Shown piece after piece: positions 10,985-22,283 of a DNA stretch of 64,000 nt. The stretch is taken from NCBI GenBank assembly GCA_003313425.1, contig NHZP01000039.1:124001-188000 (forward strand), given 5' to 3'. The position numbers and the translations under genes were made by a program. The notes beneath the pieces are model-generated. The model saw only the letters and a list, made by a program, of their open reading frames with translations, made no database searches and had not been told where the DNA came from. Each line of letters begins with the position of its first letter. The first letter of the stretch is position 1. Origin of the DNA: Pseudopyrenochaeta lycopersici. Its lineage: Eukaryota > Ascomycota > Dothideomycetes > Pleosporales > Pseudopyrenochaetaceae.

Positions 10985-11391
10985 CCGTTTTTTTTTTCCG
11001 AATCTGGTTTTCTTTTAAGCCGGGGAATGCATGTGTTGAGGGGAGTTGGGTTCTAGGTGGATGTGGTGAGGGAGGGTGGGTTGCATGGTCATGGTGTTTG
11101 TTTGTCTTTTGGCTCGCTGTGCTTTTTCAAATGTATACAATGAGCGTGGTCCACGGGCATATTTGGGGGATGCGGTATATATGTAATAGACAACAGCGAA
11201 ATGAAGAATCGAATTCACGTTACATACCACGAAAGTGTTCAAACTCGAAAATATGTCAAGGTATCGTCATGGCGCTCTCTAATCGCTATCATTAAGCTTG
11301 CGCAGTCGCTGCGTCTTCAAAATCTGCCATGACAGTCAAAGCCGCGGACCTGCAACTCTACATCTGTCAAACTCGCAATCATGTCCTCCTG
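10985..11391. other. Convergent 3' region
   Basis: Shared 3' flank of the glucosidase (+) and the FAD monooxygenase (-). It starts with a T-run just after the glucosidase stop. No gene is supported. Confidence 0.5.
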
Positions 11392-12868
11392 CTACGACGT
11401 CACACCGTCTTCCTTCGTAGCTTGATGCATACCCATTTTCACCATGGGACTCCGCATCAACGTCTCCCAGTTGTGAATGAAGAGCGTTTGCTTGAGAGAA
11501 ATGTTCATCTCCAGACTGCCACGCTCCAGCACCTCGTCGTCGTAATCCTGGACAGCTTGTTCCAGCGTCTTCTCGCCAGACTGCACTTTGAGCAGGGCGG
11601 CGACAAAGTTGGCCGAGTCTTGGAGGGCGTTATTGAGGCCTTGGCCGCGATCTGCGAGTGTTGTTAGTATTGGTAAGCGTGAACCGGAAGGAACGTACGT
11701 GGTGTCATGGGATGTGCGGCATCACCACACAGTGTCAATCGTCCTTGTCGATTATCCCATTTCGCAGCTTTCTCCCAGTATGTGCCCTGGTCCAGAGGTA
11801 TCTGTGTGCCCTCTTTCACGGCTCTACCGGCAGATCGCCATGGCTCTGCCCATTCTTCTGCGCGCTTCTTGAAGAATGCTAGGCGGCCTTCAAACGTAGA
11901 TAGGTCCACAGAGGCGGGAACGGTGTCATCGACCCAGCTCTGGAGAACCTGGAAAGTCCAAGTCTCTGGTTTGGAAGGGTCAGGTACATCTTGAACTACA
12001 GCAAGGACATGATTAGCATTAATAGATTCCAGGCCGTGGGAGAGCACTGATAAACGTACTGGACAGCCAGAACATGGTGCCGTGATCTGGGTGTATGCTC
12101 GTGATGAAGAGCTTGTTCTGGTCCCTGATGCGCTTCGCCAGCTCGGCGTCGAACTTGTATGGGAAGTTGAACATGCTGACAGGAACATCCGTGAGCTGGG
12201 CAGCGTCCTTGCCCACTATGCTCTCCCGAACTTTGGATTTGGCGCCATCAGACCCCACCAGCACCGTGCCTGACGCAGTACTGCCGTCCTTGAATTCCAC
12301 CTGGGCTTTGCCTTCGTCGTTGATGTATGCATGTTGCACATCTTTCCCGTACTGGACGTCAATGCCCTCCTTGAACAGATTCCGCATCTTCTTTCGACTG
12401 ACACGAAATGGCTTCTCAGCGGCCATCTCCATGATCAGCTCGCCCGTCTTGCCATTGTGTATTGGGAGGCCGGTGGCCGCATCAGGTTCCTGCGCCGGAT
12501 CGGCATAGGCTTCATTGAAGCGTGCAACGAGTTCGGGAGGGAGGCATGAGGCGATGTGGTTGCTGCCCCAGTGCAGTGTCATGCCCCATTCTCGAGGGCG
12601 CGTCTGGTAGGTTGTATCTGTCTCGGACTCAAAGATGGTGAAGGGTATGGAAGCCTGGGGTGCTTTGTTAGTATTTCAGGCACGAATTGAAGCTTCAAAT
12701 GTGTAATAGAGGCCCAATACCCTTTTCAAGCCTTGTGCGATGAGCAATCCACTTGTTCCTGGGACCCTGATTAGCTTTCGAGGTACCATTTACCCCTCCA
12801 ACCCCGCATAGCGCCTTACCAGCTCCAACAATGAGCACATGGAGGTCGTCCTTGCTGGTGGCCGCCAT
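11392..12868 (-). CDS. FAD-dependent aromatic-ring monooxygenase (salicylate hydroxylase/UbiH-like)
   Basis: Five exons were assembled: 12868-12820, 12758-12721, 12654-12060, 11995-11699 and 11651-11392, giving 412 residues. All joins keep phase. The first join restores the Rossmann motif VLIVGAGTSGLLIAQGLKR (residues about 11-29). Exon 3 holds the DG motif region VLVGSDGAKSKVRESI. The exon 4-5 join restores LCGDAAHPMTPHRGQGLNNA, the second FAD-binding motif. Such class A flavoproteins use NAD(P)H and O2 to hydroxylate aromatic or polyketide substrates. No signal peptide or C-terminal membrane helix is evident, so it is probably cytosolic. The first acceptor was set at 12759 because the nearer CAG at 12768-12766 would break the frame. 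It is divergent from a LaeA-like methyltransferase, which may mean shared control. The substrate cannot be told from sequence. Confidence 0.85.
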
Positions 12869-14096
12869 CTTGTATTTTATGTTGCAGCAAAGATCACGAG
12901 AGGTAGGACGTGGTTTGTTTTCACTGCATGTGTCCTCGTACAGCGCCCCTGAGAGCAAGTCGCTGTATCTTGCCGCGGATTTCTTAGTCTACATGGTTCA
13001 GAGGTTAGCGTGCAGGCGCGGCTGCCGTCTCGCCAGGTCTGCGGTCGGCAGGCAGTTATCGCTACTGTTAGCGTCATATCGAAGAATGCAACCCTCCTCC
13101 CCACGACTCCTCGACATGAAGTTGTCGTGTCCGCAAGGTAAAGGGCCGAATTGATAACAGCATGAGGATGACCCGAGGTGAAAATAAACGCCTACCGACG
13201 GAACGTTTAGCTCCGAGCCACGTGGACCCTGTGCCTATGTGGCACAGCAATACACTAACGGTGTGCCATCGTGATGATGAGCAAGAACTGACCAGAAAAC
13301 GCGTACGTTAGGTAACTCTCCAGGATTGCGGATGCCCTCGAAATCTTGCCGCCCAAGGTCTTAGCAGCAGAATCCGAGTCGCCGAGATTCAGGTGGATAA
13401 ACTTGAATTTTCAACGGCGCCTCCTGCACGCTTGAGGATATGTGCAGCAATCACCATGTGCTACAACGACCTTGTCTTAATCGCTCAGTCCTTCTCTCGT
13501 CTAACACTGAAGACGGGGATCTCCTTCTGCAATCAGGTCGCCGTCCAAATCTTAGCAAGCCACCAGCGGTCCTACCCCTCACCCCACACGCAACTTCCAA
13601 TCTTTCCGAGATGAAGTCAACAGCCATCGAGGGAAAAATGACACTGGACGCTCCCCACTTAACGTGATCGGAGCGCTTCCGCGTTAACAATGCTCATTGG
13701 CTGATGAGACGCGAGTCAAACCCTTAGTGAACGACCGCTGTCAACGATCTGCGTCCTTGCTTATGCAGGCTTTTAAGGCCGTCGCGTATGCCGGGCCGTC
13801 GATGGCGATGCTTACTCCCGCTGGCCCTTTATCTTGCGCGGAGAGTGGCCAACAAAGGACTCATTCAATCGTTCAATCACAGGCATCTCTACCAATCTAC
13901 GAGTCAAGTCCTCTCTGGGTGCACCTAGCCCGAACTAGCAATATTTCCAACCCACAAAGGCAGTCACGCGCCCGTAGGACCGAAAACTTTGGAACAGGCG
14001 CTAGGAAGGAAACAAAGAACCTCTACTTGAACACCAACACCGCTGCACAACGAGCAAACCTCTAAATCAAAGGAGTAGCAGAAGGAAGGGGTAATA
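12869..14096. other. Divergent promoter region, monooxygenase / methyltransferase
   Basis: 1.2 kb separating two divergent start codons. Short open frames on both strands have no recognisable content. A purine-rich leader with a run of A and G directly precedes the methyltransferase ATG at 14097. Confidence 0.5.
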
Positions 14097-15359
14097 ATGG
14101 CAACAACCGCAAACGAGGATGTTCCACAAGTCACGCCCACCGGCGGAGACACTGTCGATCCAATTTCAGATGATGCAGACTCAACGTATGGCGATGTAGC
14201 TTCTGAGACTGCTTCGCTTACATCGAGCATCATGGCTGGCCGTTTCGAGAATGGGAGGAGATACCACGCCTATCAAGACGGGCTGTACATGTTTCCTGAT
14301 GATGAGCAAGAACAGGATCGACTAGACATCAAATATGCATCCCTGCAGCTAGTTCTGAGCGACAAAGTAGTCTTTGCGCCACTAGAGGATCCACAGCAAA
14401 TCCTCGACATAGGCACAGGGACTGGTATCTGGGCGATAGACGCTGGGGAGCAGTTTCCAGGTGCTACAGGTGTGTCTCGTCGCCACCTCGCATCACTCAC
14501 CACAGCTAATCCACTCAGTGACGGCAACCGACCTAAGTCCAATACAGCCAACTTGGTAGGTAAAAGTTCTAAACGAGTATTCGCAGTCTCATTGATTGTA
14601 ATAGGGTGCCGCCAAACGTCAAGTTTGAGATTGACGATGCAGAACAAACCTGGACATGGCGGGAGAACTTCTTTGATCTAGTCCACATGCGCACCATGAC
14701 AGGGTGCATACGCGACTGGGATAAGCTCTTTGCCCAGGCCTTTCTGTGCGTTCATTCTACCTGTTTCTTTTACCCAAACTGACTTGAGATACAGACACAC
14801 TAAGCCAGGTGGCTACATCGAGCTCCAAGAGATGGACTACATGGGCGTCATCCAACCCACATCTCGTAACCCAGGCACTTCGTTTGTAACATGGTGCGTC
14901 GAGCAAGGCCATGCGGGCAAAAAAGCCGGTATCAACCTCCGCACCAGTGTCGAGTTCTTGACATCAAGCCTCGAGAAAGTGGGCTTCGTCGACTGCAAAG
15001 TGTTGGAGTTCAAGCTACCCATTGGCCCATGGCCGAAGCAGAAGCGATTGCGAGATGCAGGCCTGCTCCAGTTGAGCGCCATGCTAGAGGGTATTGAAGG
15101 TTTGAGTCTAAGATTGTATACGTTTTACGCGGGCTGGTCACTCGACGAGCTGAAGATTCTGCTAGCAAAAGTGAGAACAGAGCTGAGAGATCCGGGATGC
15201 CATGCGTATTGGCCTGTGTGAGTATTCCTTTCCTAAACGCTATCTAGAGGCAACGAGTTTCTTGCTGTGGAATCATGAAATGGCTACCGGGGCTAACGAA
15301 TTTCTAGTATCATAGTGTACGCGCGGAAACCAGAAGTTGCAAAGGCGACTACATCTTAA
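14097..15359 (+). CDS. LaeA-like SAM-dependent methyltransferase
   Basis: Exons 14097-14469, 14519-14555, 14605-14745, 14795-15217 and 15308-15359 give 341 residues. The first three introns are each exactly 49 bases and the fourth is 90. The joins rebuild family sequence: GATVTATDLSPIQP across exons 1-2, PTWVPPNVKFEIDDAEQ across 2-3 (donor GTAGGT at 14556), AFLHTKPGGYIELQE across 3-4, and PVIIVYARKP at the last join. The SAM-binding motif ILDIGTGTGIWAIDAG lies near residues 101-116. The N-terminal 45 residues are Ser/Thr/Asp-rich and disordered. Homologues include the secondary-metabolism regulator LaeA and many paralogues of unknown substrate; nothing here marks this one as LaeA itself. It is divergent from an FAD monooxygenase. 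Confidence 0.87.
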
Positions 15360-16006
15360 ATACAATCCATCACTTCGGAACATCTTTAGGTGCCCTTCTC
15401 TAAGAAAGTCTCGTACAATCTCTCAACCTTTACAGCACTTAGTTCCATATTAAAAATTCTCACGACTCAAAATTTACAATAACCGCTGTTATAACAGATC
15501 CGAGAGGCAAGTCTCACCTTGATGCTTGGATGCAATTGCAGTCGCCCCGATTCCTGTGTACGATTGACAGTGGCCTCAAAAATGGTCAATAGCCATGTAC
15601 GCCAGGCATTGTAGAAAAGCAAGGATGGAGCCCGACATTAATCTTCTCTTACAAGGTCAGCCATTGTCTACACGTAGAACAATCGTTGGTGTTCTAGTGC
15701 TTTGTGCACCGGGGCACTTCTGAAGCTCTTAGAGCACCGCGGGATGAGGAAACGCCAGGCCATGCCTTAAGGTGCGATTGAGACCAATTGAATGGCAGAA
15801 GTGTTTGGTAGTGTTATGACTAGTCTATAACATTATGTTTGTGTAATGGTCTGAGACCCAATGTAGGTCGTTGAAGGTGGTATTCAGGGTATCATTTATA
15901 CATTGGAAATGAAGGCTGAGAACTCGAAATACGCCGACGCCATCCACACAGAGCTATCTTATAGTCGCGTTACCAGTATATCGCTCACCGTAGGCTGACT
16001 AGGAGT
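15360..16006. other. Convergent intergenic region
   Basis: About 650 bases between the methyltransferase (+) stop and the small membrane protein (-) stop. No open frame of interest, RNA gene or repeat was seen. Confidence 0.5.
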
Positions 16007-16527
16007 TCAAGCTGGTCCGTCTGCGTTGACCTACAAAATGGTTAGCTCTCACTTCTTATACCCTTCTCGCCAAGCCAACATACCGGCACATATCGACCCG
16101 ACGCCTGTCGTTTCTCCTTCTGCACCTTCAAGTATATATCCGTAAACTGTCCCCGCTCTTCACTAATCGCCATCCTCCGACTTCCACTCCCTAGCTCCTC
16201 TTCTCCGTCACTCATGCTCACACTCTTACTCTGGGCAGGTTCCTCCATTGTATGACTCCACGCTCCACCTTCCGCCTCATCTTCATCGTCCAGTTTGCTG
16301 TATTTCCCTTTGCCTGCTTTTGGTGCCCCTGGCAATAACTTCTCCGCTGTGGCCTCGGCCTCAGCCTTCTGGCGAAGGCGCTTTTGCTTGTTTCTCCGGG
16401 TCACGAAGAGAATGACGAAGCCGAAATTGATGACAGTAAGGACTACGATGATTATAGTGATAACTCCGTTACTGTTTTTCTCGCTGGAGTCATTGCGCCG
16501 CTGGAGACGGGAATGGAGTGGCGCCAT
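16007..16527 (-). CDS. Small single-span membrane protein, function unknown
   Basis: Two exons, 16527-16084 and 16030-16007, give 155 residues. The 53-base intron is GTATGT...TTTTGTAG with a GCTAACC branch site. Splicing replaces a readthrough tail with a short end, GRYVPVNADGPA. A single membrane span (about residues 21-45, VITIIIVVLTVINFGFVILF) is preceded by a short polar tail and followed by a basic stop-transfer stretch (RRNKQKRLRQK). The rest is charged and low complexity (KYSKLDDEDEAEGG) with many Ser residues that could be phosphorylated. The frame is open further upstream to 16740, but that part is Phe/Leu-rich, reads like translated leader, and was left out. I do not recognise the family. 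Confidence 0.65.
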
Positions 16528-17512
16528 GAAAAGGGCTTTGCAATAAAATACCTCGAAAAGAGCGAAAAGAAAGAGAAAAACAACAAAAAAAAACTGAAGA
16601 ACCAAAAATGACGATAGAGATATATTCAATGGGAAGAATGTGGAGGACAGGGAATAACGTTTAAAAATAAATATCCAGCAAAGCAGCATTAAAGAAATAC
16701 GAATTTTGTATCCACACCAATCTCGTATTCCCTTCCTCACAGCCTCGTGCTCACGAGCGCCGTTTTGCTACTTTAGCTGCCGCGTAGACACCCGGCTATC
16801 CCACCTTCTCTGTCGGCAAGGAGCCGATGACTCGCTGGCGAGCTCACTCGGATCCTTCGCGGCATGCACGCAGCGGAGAAAATGCGCAAGACACCATTGC
16901 GAACGCGCATTGTGTAATGGGGGAACGCGTCCTGTAATATCAAACGGCTACAACGGGTATAAGGCGTACATATTAAGCCCTGTTACTTGCTTTTTGGACA
17001 GCGGGGTACACAGTTTCTATCGGCATAGTTGCTCTTTGGCGGAATGCTGCTGGGGAGATGGCATGATGTGTGGCGCGGTTTTGAAGCTTAGACGGGTATC
17101 TGGAGAGGGAGAGGGATCTGTGCGGCGTGTGGGAGGCTAATCGATCGTTCGGGGAGTAATTAAAGGGTCTGGCCCCCTTGCAAGACTGAGCTGTGAACGT
17201 CCTTTTTCATCGTAGGGCCGAGACAAGGCCGTAGGGCTTCAGCCTGGAGAAATCTTTTCGTATGTTTGTTTGAATGCATGAGAGAAACAGGGATGTGGAT
17301 GATGTTCTGACGCGAAAAGGGATGTATGTGGAATAGTGGAAAACTAATCAGACATACCATCTAATGTAGAACTAAAGTTGCATTTACACGCTTGCTGGGA
17401 CATCCACTTTGTCAAAATAAGACGGTTTAAAGAATCTCCCTAATATATAAGCATATATCTCCCCCGCACGACGTCCAACCCCCATTGATATCATTATGAA
17501 CTAATTTTCAAC
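16528..17512. other. Intergenic region
   Basis: About 1 kb upstream of the small membrane protein and downstream of PEX11 (both -). An open frame at 16706-17140 (+) shows no domain and is not called. No repeat or RNA gene was recognised. Confidence 0.45.
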
Positions 17513-18436
17513 CTATGCAGTCTTCTTCCACTGAGCCCACACGCCGAGCAGTGAACTTGTGGTTCCTGCCAAACCCACAATGCCGTCATCAAGATCTACC
17601 CAGCCCAAGGCACTCGAGGGGATGGTAATGTCGCAGAAATCGCTGAGGAGCTGCACCTTGATGGCGTTGAGCTCCTTCTCTACCTTCTTCTTCTCGACGA
17701 CCTTCTCCGGGTCGGAGCTGGACTCGATGGCCTTGGAGCGGAGGCTGAGGCCGTAGTACGAGTACAGGCCTGAGGCAATGGAGAAGGAGATGCCCGTGAA
17801 CCAGGCGCGGTAGCCTTCGCGGAGAAGGCGAGTCGACGCCGAGAATTTGCGGATATTTGTTGCGTCAAGCTGTTGAAAGTTAGCCCGTAGTCCTTATTTC
17901 TACCGTGCTTCATCGTCCATGCTGTCTCTCACGTGTCCCCCAATCCGGTACCAAGAATGCGGTCATACGTACCACGCAAGCATTGTCGCAGAGCATATAG
18001 AATGCATATCCCAACTGCCGTCCTATCGCAGTGAACCTCAACACGGGGTCGAGGCTCTTGGCATCGCTGGCCACGGCCGCCGCCCTGAAGTGCTCCACAA
18101 ACTTGCCCACGCGCATCAACTTGCGCGTTGCGCCGAATTGCTTCTTTGTCGCTTCAAAGGGCGTGATGGAGGATTGCGGGCGGTTCGTGCGGTACAGATA
18201 CCACGCGAGGAAGCGGGAGAAGTATTGGAGCGTGCGGAGGACCTTGTCGCGACCGACTGTATCATGGTTGTTAGCAAGTTCCCATACTGCTCCATGGAAG
18301 GACCGGCAAGTGTAAACAGCGACAATAGGAGGATCGAGGAATGGGAGATGAGAATTGCAATGTGCATACCATTTGTGGCGACAAACTTGAGGTAATGCGA
18401 CACCGTGGGGTGATAGATCAAAGCGTCTGCAACCAT
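17513..18436 (-). CDS. PEX11: Peroxisomal membrane protein PEX11
   Basis: Drives elongation and fission of peroxisomes and sits in the peroxisomal membrane. Exons 18436-18370, 18256-17973 and 17869-17513 give 235 residues, the usual PEX11 length. Introns are 113 and 103 bases, and both joins keep phase. The start MVADALIYHPTVSHYLKFV is typical. It continues VGRDKVLRTLQYFSRFLAWY, matching the amphipathic helix region that binds and curves membranes, and LDPVLRFTAIGRQLGYAFYM. The last exon carries hydrophobic stretches (AWFTGISFSIASGLYSYYG and DGIVGLAGTTSSLLGVWAQW) and ends WKKTA. No oddities were seen. Confidence 0.92.
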
Positions 18437-19036
18437 GATGTCTGCTTGTACCTCTCCAAATATGAAGCTGAGAATGAGGCGAGAGGGGGAAAAGTCCAGC
18501 TTCGACAAGATCAGCTGATGAGGAATAAAAAGGTCGTCAAAAGTGATGGCCGCTGGAGTGTTGAAGGAGCGTGTAAAAGTGAGGAGAGTTGGAAATGCGG
18601 AAGCGCACGAGGAGTCGGCCTTTGGTTTGCGGATGTCGTATGCGAGCTTGTGATAAAGCCGGGGGAAGTCCACCCAACCTCGGCAAAATGTCACGGAGAG
18701 GGATGACTAACACAGCTCTACTCTTTCGATGGATTGCGGCTTGATGAATGCAGCCTCTTTTCGCATGCTCCTGGTGACCAATATGCGATGCAATCAATGT
18801 ACCAATACGGCTATCCCTGAGAGGAGCTCGGTGAGACACGTAAATTGAGCGGCGCTACGGAAAGGTATCCGACCTTATCAGAATTGAAGGTTCGACATAT
18901 CATTGGTCAATGCATTCGTGCTTCAGAACTGTTGAATGGTACAAAAAGGTAATACACAAATAGAATATCGCTCTGGCACCTTCGCTTTTCGAAACTGACC
19001 CGGCCATGCACATTAATCGCTAGTAGTTCTCCAGAC
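18437..19036. other. Intergenic region, PEX11 promoter / ABD1 3' end
   Basis: 600 bases between tandem minus-strand genes. It should hold the PEX11 promoter. Overlapping open frames on both strands are low in information and are not called. Confidence 0.5.
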
Positions 19037-20437
19037 CTAGACCTTGTAGAAGCAGAAAGTATGATAGAAGTCTGCAGCATCCAGCTCATCCTCCTTGGTG
19101 AGCAGTCGTCCTGTCGCTCGATCTCTGACGCCCATTCGCTCGCTCAGAGGACCCAGCTCAGGGTCATCTTTCTGTTCGTCCCAGACCTCCCTGAATGGTT
19201 TGCGGTATTGCAGCTCGAGATTGTAGTCCTCGGCCAGGGCACGGAAGGCTTCCCATGGAACAACGTACTCAGGTGCTTCAACCGCCTCTTCAAGGAAGTA
19301 AGAGTACTTCCAGCCATATGGGGGTCTGAATGTGCCGTCGGGCGGCGTCTTCCCGGGAAACTTGACACGATATATGCTGTTGCCCCAGCCGAAGCCTTCT
19401 TCTTCCACTTCGCCGTCCTCCTGTTCTTCCTTGGCCTTGGCCTTCTCCTTCTTCTTTTCTTCGTCTGGCTTCTCGCCATTCGCGTGCTCGGATTCGTTGG
19501 GCTTCGGGCTGTCGAGGCTCTTCTCGGGGTCCCAATCGTCCTCGTCGTCGCTGGCGAATGTCGGACGGTCATCCTCTTCGTCAGCACCGTTTGTTTCGGC
19601 AGGAGCGGTTCCCTTGGCTTTGTGATGCTCTACAACCTTGCGTGTGAGGACATCCGAGTTGGGAATGCACCCAATGAAGCGACCGCCTTTCTTCAGTGCT
19701 CCTGCAACGTTCCTCAGCATGCCCTTAGCCTTTGCCTCGCTCTCGAATGCGTAATGCATGCAGAACATCATTGTGACCATGTCCCAGCCGCCGCCTCCCC
19801 AACGCTGGCTCATGGCATTCCCAGGCCCAACACCAGGGTCAATACCGACTTCCCTAATGATGGGTATGTCGCCTAACCACTCGCCAAAGCAGTCTTTGGC
19901 ATAGAATTCAGCGTGGAATATGCGCCTCGATTTCTTCTGCATTTGCGCGTACCGATCCTTGGCCTGCTTGATCGAGACGTCTGCTGGGTCACAGCCCACG
20001 TACAGCTCCACCTTCCGCGACGCCTGCCACTTTTGCAGGTCTCCACCCTTGCCACACCCAATGTCGAGTATCTTGAGGTTTCGTTCGTTGCCAATAAACT
20101 TTTGTATAATGGATGACTTCACCCAGTTGTTGAAGCTTCGCAAGCCCTTGATCTTGCTGTCTGTCTGGCGCCATTCACGGCCTCGTTCGGGAACCATGTT
20201 GTAGTGCTGCTTGACGACATCGTGGACACCTCTTTGTGCGGCTTCGCGTTGTGCTATTCTTTCAGCTTCTTGTTCTCTCTCTTGCTGACGTCTGCGCGCC
20301 GCTTCACGGTCGGCGGCTGACAGTCGAGCCCCGGCTCCAGGGCGCTTTCTCTGGCGTGGTGGGGACCTTGATCGTGATTGAGACCTGGATTGTGAGCGTG
20401 AACGCTTTTGGCCTTGCCCAGACGCGTTGGTAGCCAT
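19037..20437 (-). CDS. ABD1: mRNA cap guanine-N7 methyltransferase
   Basis: Methylates the guanine cap of nascent mRNA using SAM, in the nucleus. Intronless, 466 residues. The N-terminal 65 residues are Arg/Ser-rich and then Arg/Glu/Gln-rich. The catalytic core starts at VHDVVKQHYN (about 71-80) and includes RSFNNWVKSSII. The SAM motif is LKILDIGCGKGGDLQKW (about 121-137), and the active-site region is MMFCMHYAFES. It ends with the conserved YGWKYSYFLEEAV and DAADFYHTFCFYKV. Between core strands, about residues 280-345 form a long acidic Glu/Lys-rich insert absent from short family members. The ATG is 335 bases from the divergent RPN7 start. Confidence 0.94.
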   Translation of the reverse strand: MATNASGQGQKRSRSQSRSQSRSRSPPRQRKRPGAGARLSAADREAARRRQQEREQEAERIAQREAAQRGVHDVVKQHYNMVPERGREWRQTDSKIKGLRSFNNWVKSSIIQKFIGNERNLKILDIGCGKGGDLQKWQASRKVELYVGCDPADVSIKQAKDRYAQMQKKSRRIFHAEFYAKDCFGEWLGDIPIIREVGIDPGVGPGNAMSQRWGGGGWDMVTMMFCMHYAFESEAKAKGMLRNVAGALKKGGRFIGCIPNSDVLTRKVVEHHKAKGTAPAETNGADEEDDRPTFASDDEDDWDPEKSLDSPKPNESEHANGEKPDEEKKKEKAKAKEEQEDGEVEEEGFGWGNSIYRVKFPGKTPPDGTFRPPYGWKYSYFLEEAVEAPEYVVPWEAFRALAEDYNLELQYRKPFREVWDEQKDDPELGPLSERMGVRDRATGRLLTKEDELDAADFYHTFCFYKV

Positions 20438-20772
20438 GGTCGCGGAGGTTTGCAGATGAAGGCCGTGTATGGGATTAAGCCTGAAATGTGCTGTGGGTAT
20501 GATCGAGGCACTGCAAGAACTCGATTATTACGCTCAGCGCTCTCGATCGTTGTAGATGTGGGGAGAATTGACAGTGAGAGTGCGAGGCCCAAGACCAGAG
20601 CAGCGGAGCTGGAGCGTGTCTCGCCGATGTACGCCAAGCCCCTCGTTCCGCATCATTGTATGGAGCTTTACATGACAGAGCCTCAAAACACCAAAATCGC
20701 CATCTCACACGACCGCCCCTCGACCTTTACCCACAGCCGTCAACACCCCTCCACCCTATCCAGGTTGCCAAT
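20438..20772. promoter_or_regulatory. Bidirectional promoter, ABD1 / RPN7
   Basis: 335 bases separate the divergent start codons of the cap methyltransferase and the proteasome subunit, so both promoters must lie here or overlap the leaders. The RPN7 frame is open through part of it (from 20656), but that extension is pyrimidine-rich and leader-like. No specific factor site was identified. Confidence 0.6.
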
Positions 20773-22283
20773 ATGGGTGACCCGCAGTTCGCCAAATATC
20801 CCGACCTCCAGCTCTCGCAGCACGTCTTCCAGCTCACTAATCCCGCCGCCTCCAAATCCGCCAAACAAGCCTCTCTCAAGTCGGTCCAAGATGCCATCAC
20901 CGAGCACAAGATGGCCCCGCTCTACCGGTATCTCGCCCACCCCGTAGACGGCGTTCTGAACGCCCCGGGCGAAGGCAGCACAGAGCAGCCCACCAGCCAC
21001 CGAAGACCTTCGGCCAGCATTGCGAATATGCTTGCCACAAGGAACCCATCGTTGGAGGTACCGCTAGCATGGGATGAGAAGCTCTATGAGAGCTTGAAGG
21101 CAGAGAACCTGAAGGAGTTGAACGCTATACAGGACGAAGAGGACGACGCATCGGAAAAGGCAGGCGAGACCGAAGTGCAGGCGGCGCGAGGCAAGCGGGC
21201 AGAGCTATACAACCGCATAGGGGACAAAGTATGGTTTCTTGGCCATGTGAGAAGCGACACAAAATTCTAACTAGAGTCTAGGACAAGGCTATTGCAAGCT
21301 ACGAGGCCATCTTCGAGAAGACGGGTATCCTAGGCACCAAGATCGACCTCGTCCTCGCCATAATACGCATCGCCCTCTTCTTCGGAGATCGGATATTGGC
21401 CAAGAAAAGCATCGACAGAGCAAGCGTGCTGGTCGAGAGCGGCGGAGACTGGGACCGCCGGAATCGTCTCAAGGCATACACTGGACTGCATTATCTCACG
21501 GTTCGGTCACACGCACAAGCTGCCCCGCTCCTGCTAGACAGCTTGTCAACTTTCACAAGCTACGAGCTCTGCAGCTACTCGAACCTGGTCGTATACGCTA
21601 TTCTCGCCGGCTCGGTGGCACTCAAGCGCGTCGACTTCAAGTCAAAGGTGGTGGACGCTCCCGAGATCAAAGCCATTGTCGGAAGCGGGGAGGAGAAGCT
21701 CGCAGCCATCTCTGGCCAGACATCTTCGGGCCCAGCAGCTGGCGACGAGGAAATGGAAGATTCATCGACATCTACGGCGACACCAGTGCCCACCGTCGTC
21801 AATCTCACCACGCTGGGTGGACAACAGGAGAAGGAAGTGCCCATTGACTTCTCACCACTCGCCAAGCTGGTCAAGAGCTTGTACGAGGGCGACTACAAGA
21901 GCTTCTTTGGTGCTCTCAGCGAAGTCGAGGTCAACTTTCTCAGTCAAGACCGCTACATGTACGAGCACCGCGGCTGGTATGTGCGCGACATGCGTCTCCG
22001 AGGCTACCAGCAGCTACTTCAGTCTTACCGAGTGGTCAGCCTGGAGAGCATGGCCAAGGACTTTGGTGTCACGGTCGACTTCCTGGACAAGGACCTGGCC
22101 AAGTTCATTGCTGCAGATCGCATTCCCTGCACCATTGATCGCGTCAAGGGCATAATCGAGACGAATCGGCCAGACGACAAGAATAAGCAGTACGCAGATG
22201 TGGTCAAGCAGGGTGACCAGCTCATCACGAAGCTGCAAAAGTACGGCCAAGCCGTCAGGCTTCGGGGAAGTGAGCGGGGTTAG
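20773..22283 (+). CDS. RPN7: 26S proteasome regulatory subunit Rpn7 (PSMD6)
   Basis: A PCI-domain subunit of the 19S lid that helps assemble and hold the lid on the proteasome. Exons 20773-21228 and 21282-22283 give 485 residues; the 53-base intron (GTATGG...TCTAG) falls in phase 0. The start MGDPQFAKYPDLQLSQ is preferred to the upstream in-frame ATG at 20656. Family landmarks are ELYNRIGDK-DKAIASYEAIF, KIDLVLAIIRIALFFGD, HRGWYVRDMRLRGYQQLLQ and, in the PCI region, MAKDFGVTVDFLDKDLAKF. An acidic/Ser/Thr-rich insert around residues 295-325 makes it longer than animal PSMD6. It is divergent from ABD1. Confidence 0.94.

Noticed and set aside
16042..16740. Start of the small membrane protein at 16740
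   Set aside because: The extra N-terminal residues are Phe/Leu-rich and lie in an A/T-rich leader; the ATG at 16527 gives a normal short N-terminus, and splicing changes the 3' end.
20656..20772. Upstream in-frame start of RPN7
   Set aside because: Pyrimidine-rich leader translation without family similarity; the ATG at 20773 matches the usual start.
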